From a virus: a stretch of 25,624 nucleotides of DNA. Positions 6,541-17,200 of this stretch are shown here, in pieces. The stretch lies in IMG/VR virus record IMGVR_UViG_3300030106_001688, positions 1-25,624 of that record; one strand, 5' to 3'. Made by a program: the position numbers and the translations under genes. Below the pieces are notes generated by a model. That model ran no database searches. It worked only from the letters and a program-made list of their open reading frames with translations, and was not told the origin of the DNA. Each line of letters opens with the position of its first letter. Within the stretch, counting starts at the first letter, position 1.

Positions 6541-7337
6541 CCGACCCTCTTGATAGTTTAATGAGTGAACTACAACCAAAAACTAAAGCTATCAAGCCTG
6601 TGGTAGATATAGAACCTACTGAAGTGATGGACGATCCTGACCAACTACGTTTGAGTCTCCGAAATAAAGTATTCCGTATCGTAGGGGGTGTTGAGGAAAA
6701 GCTAGGTGAAGGGCCGTTGAAGGTTGTTGTAGTTAAAACCGCTTCCGTATCACGCATTTATTACGAGAACGAATATGTTAGTGGGGAAACGAAACCTCCT
6801 ACCTGTTGGTCTTCAAACGCTAATTCAGGAGTGTCAGCTAAAGAAGTTCCATCAGAGAAAAGACAATCTGTTGCATGTTTTAATTGCCCTCAAAACGTTA
6901 GAGGGTCGGGGCAGGGAGTCTCTAGGGCTTGCAGGTTCCAACAACGAATTGCTGTAATGCTAGCTAGTGATGAAGGGGTTTTAAAACCTGACCAAGCTTA
7001 TCACCTCCCGTTACCAGCTACGAGTGTTTTTGGTAAAGATCAAAAAAAGATGGGACTACAAACTTATGCACGTTTGATTGATTCTCAAGGAGCATTACTT
7101 TCTACAATTATGACCGAGATAAGTTTTGATAGTGATAGTGATATACCTAAATTATGTTTTAGACCTTTTCGAGTATTAGAAGAGGAAGAAATTGTTTTAG
7201 TAAAAAAAGTTCAAAGTGACCCTTCTACTAAAGCATTAGTTACATCTATCCCTAAACTGTACGGAGGCAACGACTTTAACATGGATGATGTGTTTGATGT
7301 TGTTGAAGGAGAAGGGGTGTATGTAAAAAACACGTAG
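6537..7337 (+). CDS. Four-cysteine replication-block protein, unknown family
   Basis: The 266-residue soluble protein has C90, C114, C117 and C132 in the spacing CX23CX2CX14C, the last three within ACFNCPQN and SRACRF. It is probably a zinc-binding site in an otherwise mixed alpha/beta protein with acidic ends. It is encoded directly upstream of the SSB-like gene and downstream of the HTH gene (ATGA overlap). Both context and the zinc knuckle fit a DNA-binding replication or recombination accessory protein, such as a second ssDNA-binding protein or a helicase loader. I do not recognise a named family, so the function remains inferred from position. Confidence 0.68.
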   Translation: MTDPLDSLMSELQPKTKAIKPVVDIEPTEVMDDPDQLRLSLRNKVFRIVGGVEEKLGEGPLKVVVVKTASVSRIYYENEYVSGETKPPTCWSSNANSGVSAKEVPSEKRQSVACFNCPQNVRGSGQGVSRACRFQQRIAVMLASDEGVLKPDQAYHLPLPATSVFGKDQKKMGLQTYARLIDSQGALLSTIMTEISFDSDSDIPKLCFRPFRVLEEEEIVLVKKVQSDPSTKALVTSIPKLYGGNDFNMDDVFDVVEGEGVYVKNT

Positions 7338-7351
7338 TACCGTAAACCAAC

Positions 7352-7369
7352 TTAGCTTTTATAAGCTAA
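7352..7369 (+). promoter_or_regulatory. Small AT-rich inverted repeat before the SSB-like gene
   Basis: TTAGCTT-TTAT-AAGCTAA is a perfect 7-bp inverted repeat with a 4-base loop, in the 67-bp gap between the four-cysteine gene and the SSB-like gene. No U-tract follows, so it is not a classical terminator. It could be an operator, an mRNA 5' stabilising hairpin, or a protein-binding site. Confidence 0.35.
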
Positions 7370-7404
7370 TGCTAAATTAACTAACCTTAAATGAGAGTGC
7401 GAAT

Positions 7405-8094
7405 ATGAGTAAACCAACTTATAAATTAACAAACGTAGAAGCCCTTTACCCTAAGTTAGACCAACCTTATCACTTCGATAAGAAAGCTGGTAAGAATGGT
7501 AAGGGGGCAAGTGTTCCTTGCGAAGCTACTGCTCAAGGTGCTAACTATAGCACTAACTTTAAAATGACTGGAGCGCAAGCTAAAGATTTGTTTAAAGCAA
7601 TGCTTGCCGCTTACAACGAAGCTAGGGAAGACGGTTGGCCTGATTTAACAATGCCTTTTACGAAGGATGAAGACAAGATGTTTATCGGTAAGGCTAAGAT
7701 AGACGCTTCCTATAACAGTCCTCCTAAACATTACGATTCCGTTAATACTCCTTTGGACAGCGGGTTTCAACTAACTACGGGGAGTACCATCAGTTTGTTC
7801 ATGCAGTTAATTCCGTATAACGGGCAGATGGGTAATGGTGTATCTCTACGATTACGTGCGGTACAAGTTATTAAGTTTAAAGAGTATGTTGCTGCATCTC
7901 CTTTTGATGTAGAAGAGGGATTCACGCAAGGGGGTGCTTCAACCACTACCGATGATTTAGATAGTGTATTCGATGTGGAAGCTGTCGAAGAGGAAGAAGT
8001 TGCAGAACCTAAAGTTAAAGTATCCAAAAAGAAAAAAGAAGCTCCTAAAGATAATGTCGATTTAGCTTCATTGTTAGATGGTTTTGATGACTAA
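7405..8094 (+). CDS. Single-stranded DNA-binding protein, gp2.5/DUF2815-like
   Basis: The 229-residue protein resembles the DUF2815/T7 gp2.5-type OB-fold SSBs. It opens with YKLTNVEALYPKL. A core strand GSTISLFMQLIPYNG is followed by GVSLRLRAVQVIKF, the typical end of the OB barrel. A long acidic and lysine-rich linker ends in DLASLLDGFDD. The acidic C-terminal tail with an aromatic residue is the usual handle by which SSBs contact polymerase and helicase. It would coat ssDNA at the fork and recruit the polymerase and primase-helicase encoded around it. It has its own gap upstream with an inverted repeat, and a hairpin follows it, consistent with being expressed at a different level from its neighbours. 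Confidence 0.82.
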   Translation: MSKPTYKLTNVEALYPKLDQPYHFDKKAGKNGKGASVPCEATAQGANYSTNFKMTGAQAKDLFKAMLAAYNEAREDGWPDLTMPFTKDEDKMFIGKAKIDASYNSPPKHYDSVNTPLDSGFQLTTGSTISLFMQLIPYNGQMGNGVSLRLRAVQVIKFKEYVAASPFDVEEGFTQGGASTTTDDLDSVFDVEAVEEEEVAEPKVKVSKKKKEAPKDNVDLASLLDGFDD

Positions 8095-8104
8095 AATAAA
8101 AACA

Positions 8105-8122
8105 GGGCATCTTCGGATGCCC
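8105..8122. terminator. UUCG-capped hairpin, possible partial or bidirectional terminator
   Basis: GGGCATC-TTCG-GATGCCC is a perfect 7-bp GC-rich stem closed by a C(UUCG)G tetraloop, in the 54-bp gap after the SSB-like gene. On the + strand it is followed by GAACCTCTTT, a poor U-tract, so it would be at best a partial terminator, or an mRNA stabiliser or processing site. Read on the minus strand, the stem is followed by TGTTTTTATTTT, a good U-tract. That makes it a credible intrinsic terminator for leftward transcription coming from the virion block. Confidence 0.65.
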
Positions 8123-8148
8123 GAACCTCTTTCAGGTATAAATAAATT

Positions 8149-11040
8149 ATGGACACCAAACAGTTTCTTAGTACTGTATTGGGCGATGACGGGTATTATT
8201 GTGTAGCAGGAAAAAAGAAAGAAGGGTCGATGAATCAACAGTTCCACGACTCTTTAGATTCTGTTACTGGAGCCGCGAACGATTTTGATGAAGACGGGCA
8301 TGATGTTTATTTTGCGTTAGCTTCTTTTGTCGAAAAAAACCGCAAAGCTACAAACGTGCGGAGTTTGAAATCGTTATTCTTGGATATAGATTGCGGGGTA
8401 GATAAACCTTATCAGACTCAATCAGAAGCGTTAAAGGCATTACGAACGTTTCGGAAAGCGTACACCTTACCTCGTCCTTTTGTTATAAATTCAGGGCGCG
8501 GTCTGCATGTATACTGGGCGCTTGATAAATCTTACTCTCGTGATGAATGGGAGCCTGTAGCACAAACACTTAAAGCGACGTGTTTACAGGATGGTTTAGA
8601 AATAGATGCAGGTGTAACAGCGGATGCGGCTCGTTTACTTCGTGTGCCAGATACTCGTAATTTTAAAGGAGAGCAACCATTACCTGTAGCCGTTGTTTCC
8701 GAAGGGGAAGCAGGGGTAGATCTTGAGTTGTTTGCTAATAAACTCCCTAGCAGTTTAATACCAGTTCCCTCTAGTAGTAACTCTTCTAAGGAAGATCTGG
8801 AGGATATGGAACGAGCTAAAGGGTATGCAAACTACAGGTATAGGTTTGAGAACATTGTACTTAAAATAAAAGAGGGAGTAGGGTGCGCTCATATTGAAAG
8901 AGCTATACGTAACCCTAACGATTTAACTTATCCTGAATGGTTACACGTATTATCCATAGCCAAACGCTGTGACAAGGATGGGGTAGAGGAGGGAGTCTTA
9001 CCTGCGGTACATTTGATTTCTAAACTTGCTGATGCGTACGACTCAAAAGAAACACAAAAGATTTCTGATTCCATTAATGATCCGCATACGTGTGTTAGGT
9101 TTGATGAAGAGTATCCTAACTTGTGTGAGAATTGTCCACATAAGGGTGTAATAAAAAGTCCCGTCGCTTTATGCCGAGAAACAAGATTAGCCGAGGATGA
9201 TACACAGCTAATTCAACTTCCTGTAGAAATTAAAACTGAAGTAGAAGCAACAGGAGGGGTAAGTAAGGTAGAAGTAAAAGAGAGAAAGGTAACGATACCG
9301 GAGTATCCTCCATCTTATGAGAGACCTAAGAATGGTGGGGTGTTAAAGATCTCTAAAGATACTGAGGGTGGTACAAAAGAAGATCTTATTTTAGATAATA
9401 CTTTGTACTTATCGAAACGAATGATAGAAGGGGAAATACCTTCTTATGAAATAAGACATATTACTCCCCATGAAGGAGAACGTTCCTTCCTAGCAACACA
9501 AGCTGAATTAACTGCTAGAGAAAGCTTTCGTAATGTAATGAACTCACATGATGTATTAGTTATGAATGATAAAGTAAAAGGCGGTATGGATTACGTAGGG
9601 GCTTGGATGAAAAAGTTGAGGGATGCTGGTCCTGCAATCCACGTTAAGACACAATTCGGATGGACTGAATATCATAAATCTTTTGTGTTAGGGGATAAAG
9701 AAATATTCGCTGACACAGTTAAAGAGAATCCTGCGGGGATGCGAACAGCTCAATACATTCCTATGTTCAAACCGAAAGGGTCGTTAGAGGAATGGAAGAA
9801 ACTTGCTAGCTTTTATGACCAAGAAGGTTTTGAACAGCACCAATACATGTTTGGGTTAGCTTTTGGTTCTCCACTTATGGAGTTTATTTCTGGAGTGCAT
9901 GGCGCTATCTATAACTTGACAAGTACTGAAACGGGGATAGGTAAAACTACGGGGATGTGGGGAGGGGCATCTGTATGGGGTAACCATAAGCAATTAGTCC
10001 TTATCGGTAAAGATACTGATAATTCAGCGTGGAACCGAGCAGAGATAATGAAAAACCTTCCACTCTATGTAGACGAAGTGTCTAATTTTAAAGGAGAACA
10101 AGCGAGTGATTTTTGTTACTCCATCAGTGACGGAGTGCAGAGGAATCGTTTAACCAATGAAGGTCAAAACAAGGAGCGGTTTAGAGGGGAGGTATGGGAT
10201 TTAAGTTGTGGTACTACAGGCAATAGTAGTTTGATTCAGATAGCATCGGATTATAGATCGTCTCCCAAGGGAGAAGCGGGGCGGGTGGTAAGTGTTACGG
10301 CTAAGAAACTACTTAAAGGTGTAGAAGATACGTTACGGGCTAATGCACTTAATGATAAATTAGCTGCTAATTATGGATGGGCTGGACCGATTTTCATCCA
10401 ACATGTTATTAAACATAAAGGTGATGTTGAAAAACTTGTTCACGATACCCGTACTGCAATGATAAAAGAATTGAAGAGTGAGGCGCAGGACAGGTTTTGG
10501 GTAGCTCAAGGGACTACCACTTATGCAGGGTGTGTAATTGCTCACAAGATTGGACTTATAGACTGGAACTTAGAGGCTCTTTGGGATTGGATAATAAATA
10601 CCATACTTGCTCAGAAATATGGTTTACAGGAGATGGACATGGATATTAACGATGTAGTAGCTCAATTCTATATGGATAATGCCCGTGGGATATTGCGGAT
10701 TTCAAGTACCGCAGACGCGAGAGACCCGCATACTGGGGAGGCATTTGAGCATGTAGAGGCTAAAGATAACCCTAACCATAAGTTTATAGCTAGGCACGAA
10801 ACCGATACAAACAAACTTTACCTTCGCATCGCTCCTTTTAAAGAATGGTGTAGTAAACATAAATACGAATTCAATACGATAAAAAATATAATGGTGGCGC
10901 AAATGAATGGTAAGTCGGTAAAGAAACACATGGGTAAAGGGACTTTATATAAGATGGGGATGGCGCACGTACTGGAATGCACTCTCAATAACGATTTTGC
11001 TTTAGAGACAGGACTTTTAGATGAGGCTGAGTCGAAGTGA
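8149..11040 (+). CDS. Primase-helicase (AEP-type primase plus DUF927-like ATPase)
   Basis: The 963-residue two-part enzyme starts with an archaeo-eukaryotic primase-like domain. It has LFLDIDCG (D79, D81) and the NSGRGLHVYW strand with H120, the usual metal and nucleotide residues of AEP/PrimPol enzymes. A cysteine cluster follows (C315, C326, C329, C342; CX10CX2CX12C) that probably binds zinc. The C-terminal ATPase has Walker A TGIGKTT (K599) and Walker B LPLYVDEV (D642-E643), then a likely sensor segment with DLSCGTTGNSS, matching DUF927-type helicase domains. It would unwind the fork and make primers, and no DnaB-like helicase is seen elsewhere. The ribosome site is weak (AGG twelve bases upstream). 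The 3' end overlaps the next gene by 20 bp. Confidence 0.85.
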   Translation: MDTKQFLSTVLGDDGYYCVAGKKKEGSMNQQFHDSLDSVTGAANDFDEDGHDVYFALASFVEKNRKATNVRSLKSLFLDIDCGVDKPYQTQSEALKALRTFRKAYTLPRPFVINSGRGLHVYWALDKSYSRDEWEPVAQTLKATCLQDGLEIDAGVTADAARLLRVPDTRNFKGEQPLPVAVVSEGEAGVDLELFANKLPSSLIPVPSSSNSSKEDLEDMERAKGYANYRYRFENIVLKIKEGVGCAHIERAIRNPNDLTYPEWLHVLSIAKRCDKDGVEEGVLPAVHLISKLADAYDSKETQKISDSINDPHTCVRFDEEYPNLCENCPHKGVIKSPVALCRETRLAEDDTQLIQLPVEIKTEVEATGGVSKVEVKERKVTIPEYPPSYERPKNGGVLKISKDTEGGTKEDLILDNTLYLSKRMIEGEIPSYEIRHITPHEGERSFLATQAELTARESFRNVMNSHDVLVMNDKVKGGMDYVGAWMKKLRDAGPAIHVKTQFGWTEYHKSFVLGDKEIFADTVKENPAGMRTAQYIPMFKPKGSLEEWKKLASFYDQEGFEQHQYMFGLAFGSPLMEFISGVHGAIYNLTSTETGIGKTTGMWGGASVWGNHKQLVLIGKDTDNSAWNRAEIMKNLPLYVDEVSNFKGEQASDFCYSISDGVQRNRLTNEGQNKERFRGEVWDLSCGTTGNSSLIQIASDYRSSPKGEAGRVVSVTAKKLLKGVEDTLRANALNDKLAANYGWAGPIFIQHVIKHKGDVEKLVHDTRTAMIKELKSEAQDRFWVAQGTTTYAGCVIAHKIGLIDWNLEALWDWIINTILAQKYGLQEMDMDINDVVAQFYMDNARGILRISSTADARDPHTGEAFEHVEAKDNPNHKFIARHETDTNKLYLRIAPFKEWCSKHKYEFNTIKNIMVAQMNGKSVKKHMGKGTLYKMGMAHVLECTLNNDFALETGLLDEAESK

Positions 11041-11239
11041 TATTTCTCCTGACGGGGTAAGAATAATTATAGATTGGGATACTTTTGTCGTAGGGACTTC
11101 GATATTTATACCATGTGTAAACGCTAAACAAGCGATGAAAGATGTAGTATCGGCTAGTGGGTTAACAAGAAGTAACTTAATAAAACGAGTTTGTATAGAG
11201 AAAGGGAAGTATGGAGTACGTGTTTGGCGGGTTAGTTAA
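11021..11239 (+). CDS. Hypothetical 72-residue protein at the end of the replication block
   Basis: The 72-residue protein has a pattern IIIDWDTFVVGTSIFIPC, then a helical region, and a C-terminus KGKYGVRVWRVS. The IDWD..VG.S.FIPC and GKYGVRVWR segments look conserved in design, and I believe similar small proteins occur in other phages, but I know no function. The basic C-terminal half could bind nucleic acid. It starts inside the primase-helicase gene without a clear ribosome site, so translational coupling is likely. It is the last rightward gene, and its stop overlaps the end of the leftward virion block by 8 bases. Confidence 0.68.
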   Translation: MRLSRSDISPDGVRIIIDWDTFVVGTSIFIPCVNAKQAMKDVVSASGLTRSNLIKRVCIEKGKYGVRVWRVS

Positions 11240-14200
11240 AATCTTGATACTCTGCTCGTGATTCTAATAACATGTTTATGAAACGTTCATTAGTTACGTT
11301 ACCACCTAATATCTCTGCAATCTTTGAACCTCTAGCCCGTGTTTCAAGCGATTGCTGTAAGCTATCATCATCTATAGCCACGACACGATGCTTTTGATTA
11401 AAAGCTTTAATGTCTTTCTTTACTTCTTCTTTTCCAGCTTCGTCTTCATTACTATGAGCAAAAGCATACCTATCAAGTAACGCACTTCTCATATCTATTA
11501 TACCGTTCACTACGCGACGATCTCTCGCTAACCTATCCTGCGCTGCACGAAGTTCGGCAGGTCGGAAGCCTATAGCTTCTCTAATAGCATCCCCCACAGT
11601 AACATCTGAAATGATAGGGTCACCTCGTGTAGTTTCATAAGCTCCTGCCCCAAAGTTTCGTGTAGCCTTTTTAACATTAGAGAAAGCAGTGGGTAGTAGT
11701 CCTTCTATAGCTCGTTCATTATTTTTAGGATCATCATCCAAAAATAAACGGTATCCGTTTTCTCCTAGGCGGGTGGCTATACCTATTGTTGGGCCACCGT
11801 AGGTTTCTAACGCAGAACTTAAAAAGTCTTCATTACGATAGTTACCGGGGTCTCTCACTAACAAGTTAGTCAAAGCAATACGGTCAGTAACATCAACACC
11901 AAATTTTTCAGCTAACATCCCGTAGTACCAACCATCTCCTATTGTCTTAGCTACTATGGTATTAGCATCGTCTTCATCTTCGTCTAGGAATAGATTGGCA
12001 ACCGCCGCAGCTACTCCATAGAACGGAATACCTTTTGCTCCTACTAAAGCTCCCCCTACAAGGTTGGTGTATATAAAGGCACTCCGTAGCGCACGATCTT
12101 CTTCTATTTGTTCTGGTGTACGTGCAACTCCTCTAGCTTGTCGGGACATTGCTTTGAGCATACGCATCTGAATATACAATACTTGAGCAGGAAAACGTTT
12201 GAACTGATAGATCACCGCCCCCGCTCCAGTTTGCGCCCAGCGAGGAGCAGTAGCTAAGAGTGCTGAACTGTTAGCATATTCCATAAATTCAATAGCTGTC
12301 TTTGCGGCTTCTGGCCCGAACTGTGCTATTTCTGTTTCGGACATATCCTTTATTTTTTTAGTGGGTTTACCCTTGTTGGCTTCTGCATACGCTTTTTCTA
12401 CTTCTAAGATATACGAACTAGCCGCAGTAACTTGCCGGATAGCACGTTCAGAGTGGTTAAAAATAAAACTGGACACGTACGCCAACTTGTTAAGGAATGG
12501 GGCTGCTGGATTGTCATAGTCAGCGTTTTCTGAAGCGATAGTACGAGTGTCTAACCCTAGCTCCTGAAAACGCTCAACAAGAAACTTTAAAGGTCCACCT
12601 TCTTTGTTAGTAAAGCTAAACCCACCAAACTCCGATACATCACCTATCTCTCCTTGTGGAGTAATACCCTCCCGTGTGACATCTCCGAAAGATTGAGTGT
12701 ACATAGTCAGCGCACGGGCCATTGCCGAAGTTGCTTTAGCACCACCAAACTTACCGGATAAGAGTGGACCTACTATCATCGGTAGCGTAGACATGTTTAC
12801 CGCAGCAGAAGACACATTAAAACCTAGTGTATAGATAAAAGAACTTTGACGGAGCCTACGCGCCCAGTTGGGTAAGTTAGGATTTTTAACAAACTCCAGA
12901 TAACTTGGTAGCTTTCCTACCTGTCTGTTGGTTTCGTCTTTAGTTCCTACTAACGCTAATGAAATATCTCGCACCCAAGCACGGTCTCTACTATTTGCAT
13001 TGGCTGGTAAACTAGCTTCGTCTTTTATTTTATTAGCCGCATTGGTAAGGTCAACTTCATAAGATAAGTTAGTAAAACTATTAATCAGTTTAGGAAAAGC
13101 AGTTTCAAATGTTTTTAAAGCGTTGGTTTCATATCCAGCATACCCTTTACGTTGTTGATGCCCTTGCACTAAACCCTGTTCAGGAAGTGATTTCAGTAAG
13201 ACATCATTAACAAGTTCTATAGCCTGTTGTGGTATCTGAACTTCTCGCTGAGTTTCATTACCAGCAGTGTCGGTTTCTGTAATAGTGACTGGCTCTTTAA
13301 GAGAGTCCAATAGTTTTACTAGGAATGCTGTGGGGACATTAAACCCCTCCACCGACATATCAGGACGGGGTTTAGGTTTGATTGATCCTGTAACCACATT
13401 AGGGTTTTCCTCCAACCTTCTTATGGCGATCTTACGTTCGCCGGGAGTGGTATGTGCGCTTACGCCGTACTCAGTAGTGCCTTCAGGAGTTTTATATTCA
13501 AACTCTACCCAGTAGTCTCCTTCACGGTCTAGTTTAAAATAAGGCTCTATCGTCCCCGCACTAAGAATCTTTCTAAATGCTCTTTCTCTAACTGTCTCTT
13601 TAACTACTTCTTCTAACCCTAAACCATCTAATTTGTTGTCTATAGATTTCAGTATCTTTTGGTTCATGTTTTTGTACATATCTCGCATATCACGATATGC
13701 AGCTTGTTGTTGTGGACTCAAGCTATTGTACAGTTCACGCACCCGGTCATACTCAGTAACTCGTTCAGGAGTTGAGTTAAGTTTTTTAACTCCCGCAAGT
13801 ACGTTGGTGCGATCTAAAGCTTTAACCGCAGCGTCACGATCTGCTTCGGTTTTAAACGTAACGTTTTCTACAAACTCACCGTCCTTTCCAGTGTAGCTAT
13901 ATCCGAACTGTTCATAACGACTTTTGGGTTTAGTAGGGTCTACTTCTTCTATAGTACTGCGTCCCACTAACTCATTAAATATATCAACGGCTTTGCTATC
14001 TCTGCTAAACGCTGCCCTAAAATCTTTTAATTTGTTACTGAACTCTTTAGTAAGTTCGTTACGTGTTCCATCTTGTTTTTTAATAACTTCTTGAAGACCT
14101 CTAGCGGCTTCGTAAAAAGTTTGAAGGTCGGGGTTTGCTTTTACAAGGTCTACTAGATTATCTAAAGTCATTCCATTGATTAGGGTCATACGACTAGTAT

Positions 14201-17200
14201 CGTTATACTGCTCTGCTTTACCCCAAATAAAATCTCTTGCATCTTGTAAGGTTTTAATTTTAGCGAGTTTCGTACCTCCCGCTAACATTTGATGTACTGC
14301 ACGAGCTTCGTTATTGTTAGCGAGGTCTTGAGGTACAGTAGTCGCATTACGAGTATCTAACGACTCTGCTATGAGCGTGTTTATATAGTCTACTGCTTCC
14401 TGATCTTTCCCTTTAACAGAAACCGTAGGCATACCCAGTAAAGTTCTTATAGCGTTAGTGAAACGTTGCCATGCAGTTAGCTTAGAAGTAGTAGGTAATG
14501 CAGCTAAATCAGCTCTGAAAGAAGGGTTAGTGTAAGCTTCGGCAACAAAATCTTTTAACGTTTCTGTCCCGTAACTTTCCGGTAACTTGTTCTTAACTTC
14601 GTTAAACAACTTGGTCAACTGTTTAGTAACGGGGTGTGCGGGATTGTCCAACGTCTTAGAAGTAACTGCATGTGCTGCTTCATGTAATAGAGTGTGCGAG
14701 TTTAAAGGTTGTGCTAAATTTATTTCAATCTTGTTTTGTGCAGCGGTATAGTTACCCGCAAACTGATCCCCACGGGGGTTAGTTAGTCCGTCTACAAATT
14801 CGATACTTGTATCTTTTATGGCGTTAGCAAGAATACGTGCTGTCCTACGTATTTCACTGTTAGGAGTATCTATTGCTAATTGTTCTAATGCTCCTTTCAC
14901 ATCTCCATCTAATACTTTGTCATTAACCGTTTCCGAGACTAAAGGCATGGTAGCTGAGACAGCATCGGAACGCAGGTAGTCTACTACTCCCCCAAGATCC
15001 TCTAAGGTTGCACTTTCCAACCCATCCTGAGTAGCTACTACTTCTTCTAACACTTCTTCAGTTAACTTATCATCTTGTCTTTTTTCGCTTTTTACGTAGT
15101 TCCTGTCTAATTCTTCTTTTAACCGCTCATTTTCTAGCCTACGTTCATTTTGTTCTAACCAAGCTTCTGCGCTTAGTTCTTGGCGTTCATAGAAAGTTTG
15201 ATACTCTGTTAGTTTTTCATTAGCTTCAGGACTGAGATTTTTCTGTACCCATTGAGTAGCAGCTTTGGCACGACGTAATTCTTTTTGAGCTACATCTCCG
15301 GGGGATACTTGAGCCAATGTAAACGGGTAAGCGCCTTCAAAAGCTATAGTGCGAAGGGCTTGATCTGTGTCCGTAGTTGTCTGCATGTAATAAGATACCG
15401 ACGCGGCTGGAGTGTACTTATCTCTATTGGGGAGAGCTTTGTTTTTTCGTCTGGCTAACTTTGTTTCATCCGTATCAGGTAAGACAGCAACAGATACAGG
15501 AGGTTGCGGTGCAGTAGCTATTCTATTTGTTGGTGCGTCAGTAACTGTTTCAGTAGTAACTGTCTCGGTTGTTGTATCCACCGCAGGAGTAGGAACTACC
15601 CCTGTCTCTAAATAAGTTTTTATAGTTTCCCTAGTGTTTTTAGAGGCTTTTGGGTTGTTAGATAAAGTTGTTAGTGCTGCACGTACCTCATCGCTTCTTA
15701 CATCTTGGTTTTGCAGAGATTTCCGTTTACGGATAGGCGCACTAGGAGCAATATTTAAACTATCGAAAAAATCAGTTGTGGGTAAGATTTCGTTAGCTTT
15801 TCGTTCTTTCTCTAGCCGTACCGCTTCACGTCGTCGCGCTTTTGCTCCAGCTTCAGGGACTATAGATTCTAGGCCGCTCCCCTGTTCATCGACATCAGCT
15901 TTTGTTACTCCTTTTGCTTGTGCAACTTCGTAAGAACGTTGAGTGATTGCCTGTCGTTCAGTATCTGTGGGGGTAGTATTCCCTATACCTGCATCGGCTA
16001 AAGCTTTAGAAAACGCTTTTTCTGTATTAACCTGACTTGTCGTGTCGGTCTCAGCTAGGACTTTTGCTAGTATTGGCCCTCTTTTAGCTTGCGTTGTTTC
16101 TTCACGACTCTTATCTAAACGTTGTTGTACCTCTCTTAACTCAGCTTCAAACTGGGCTACTTCTGCTGCTTCTAACTTATCCGCTTTAGCTTTAGCTACC
16201 TTTGCTTTAGCTGCCTCTTCTTCAGCTTCTATTGCGGCGTACGCATCTTCATCTAATAACGCTTCTACTTGTTGAGTTTCTTCTAGGTCAGCAATTAAAT
16301 CGGTTTCTGGAGTGGGAGGTGTAGAGGCTGCTGTAGCGCGATTCCGTATTATGTCAGCTTCGGCTTCTACTGCTGCGTTAAATGCGTCAGGGCTAAGAGG
16401 TGCGTCACTGTACCGATCCCTTACGGTAGTTTCAGCTTGCTCCCTTATTTCTACTTCTATAGGGTCTTCTGCCGTTACCCCTGCAAGGTCTTCTACGTCC
16501 ATTAATTGTTCAGGTTCTGGACCTTGAAAAGTTTGTTCTGCCGCAGCCCTTTCTTCTGTTAAAAAGTCACGAGTTTCACCTACAGGAACTTGTGCCATTG
16601 CTGTTTCTGCCGCTTCAGCTTCGGCTTTAGTTATTGCGGCTTGTTCTTCTTCAGCAGCAGCTTCGGCTCTTCTAGCGGCGCGGCGTTGTTGGCCCGGAAT
16701 GATAGCTTCGGCAATACCTTGTAGAAGGCCACCCACTCCTGCACCCATACCAAAGGATTCACCAGTGTCAGTAAACACGCCGCGTTCTGGATCGTATATA
16801 CCACGCTGAATAAGATTCTGGCCTACTTCACTGATAGCCTCTTGGATACCTTCGTCAATAGCCGCTTTACCTACACGGCCTAACGGTGCTCTTTCCGTAG
16901 CTTGAGATATCTTTCGAATTATATTACCACTTAGTTCTTCGGCTACCTCATCGGCATTCTTACCTAAGACTTTCCTAAACCTGTTGACGATTCTAGCAGG
17001 ACCGAATATTTCCATTGCGCCCGGAATTGTACCTAACGCAGCGGCTTTACTTATCTCGTCTTCAGTAGCTCCTGCTGCTATAGCGCGTTGCGCTGCCTCT
17101 CCTGATCCTGCGGTAATACCTGTTAGCACTCCTGCGCCAATACCTATCGCACCAAAGGGAGCAGCCGCAAGGAACGGTAAGGTAGAACCCCCGGCTCTTA

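Noticed and set aside
7352-7369. Inverted repeat as an intrinsic terminator
   Set aside because: The stem is AT-rich with only 7 bp and no U-tract follows. It is kept only as a possible regulatory site.
8130-8148. Possible promoter TATAAA just before the primase-helicase gene
   Set aside because: No acceptable -35 element lies at the right distance, and the element would give a start of transcription almost on the ATG.
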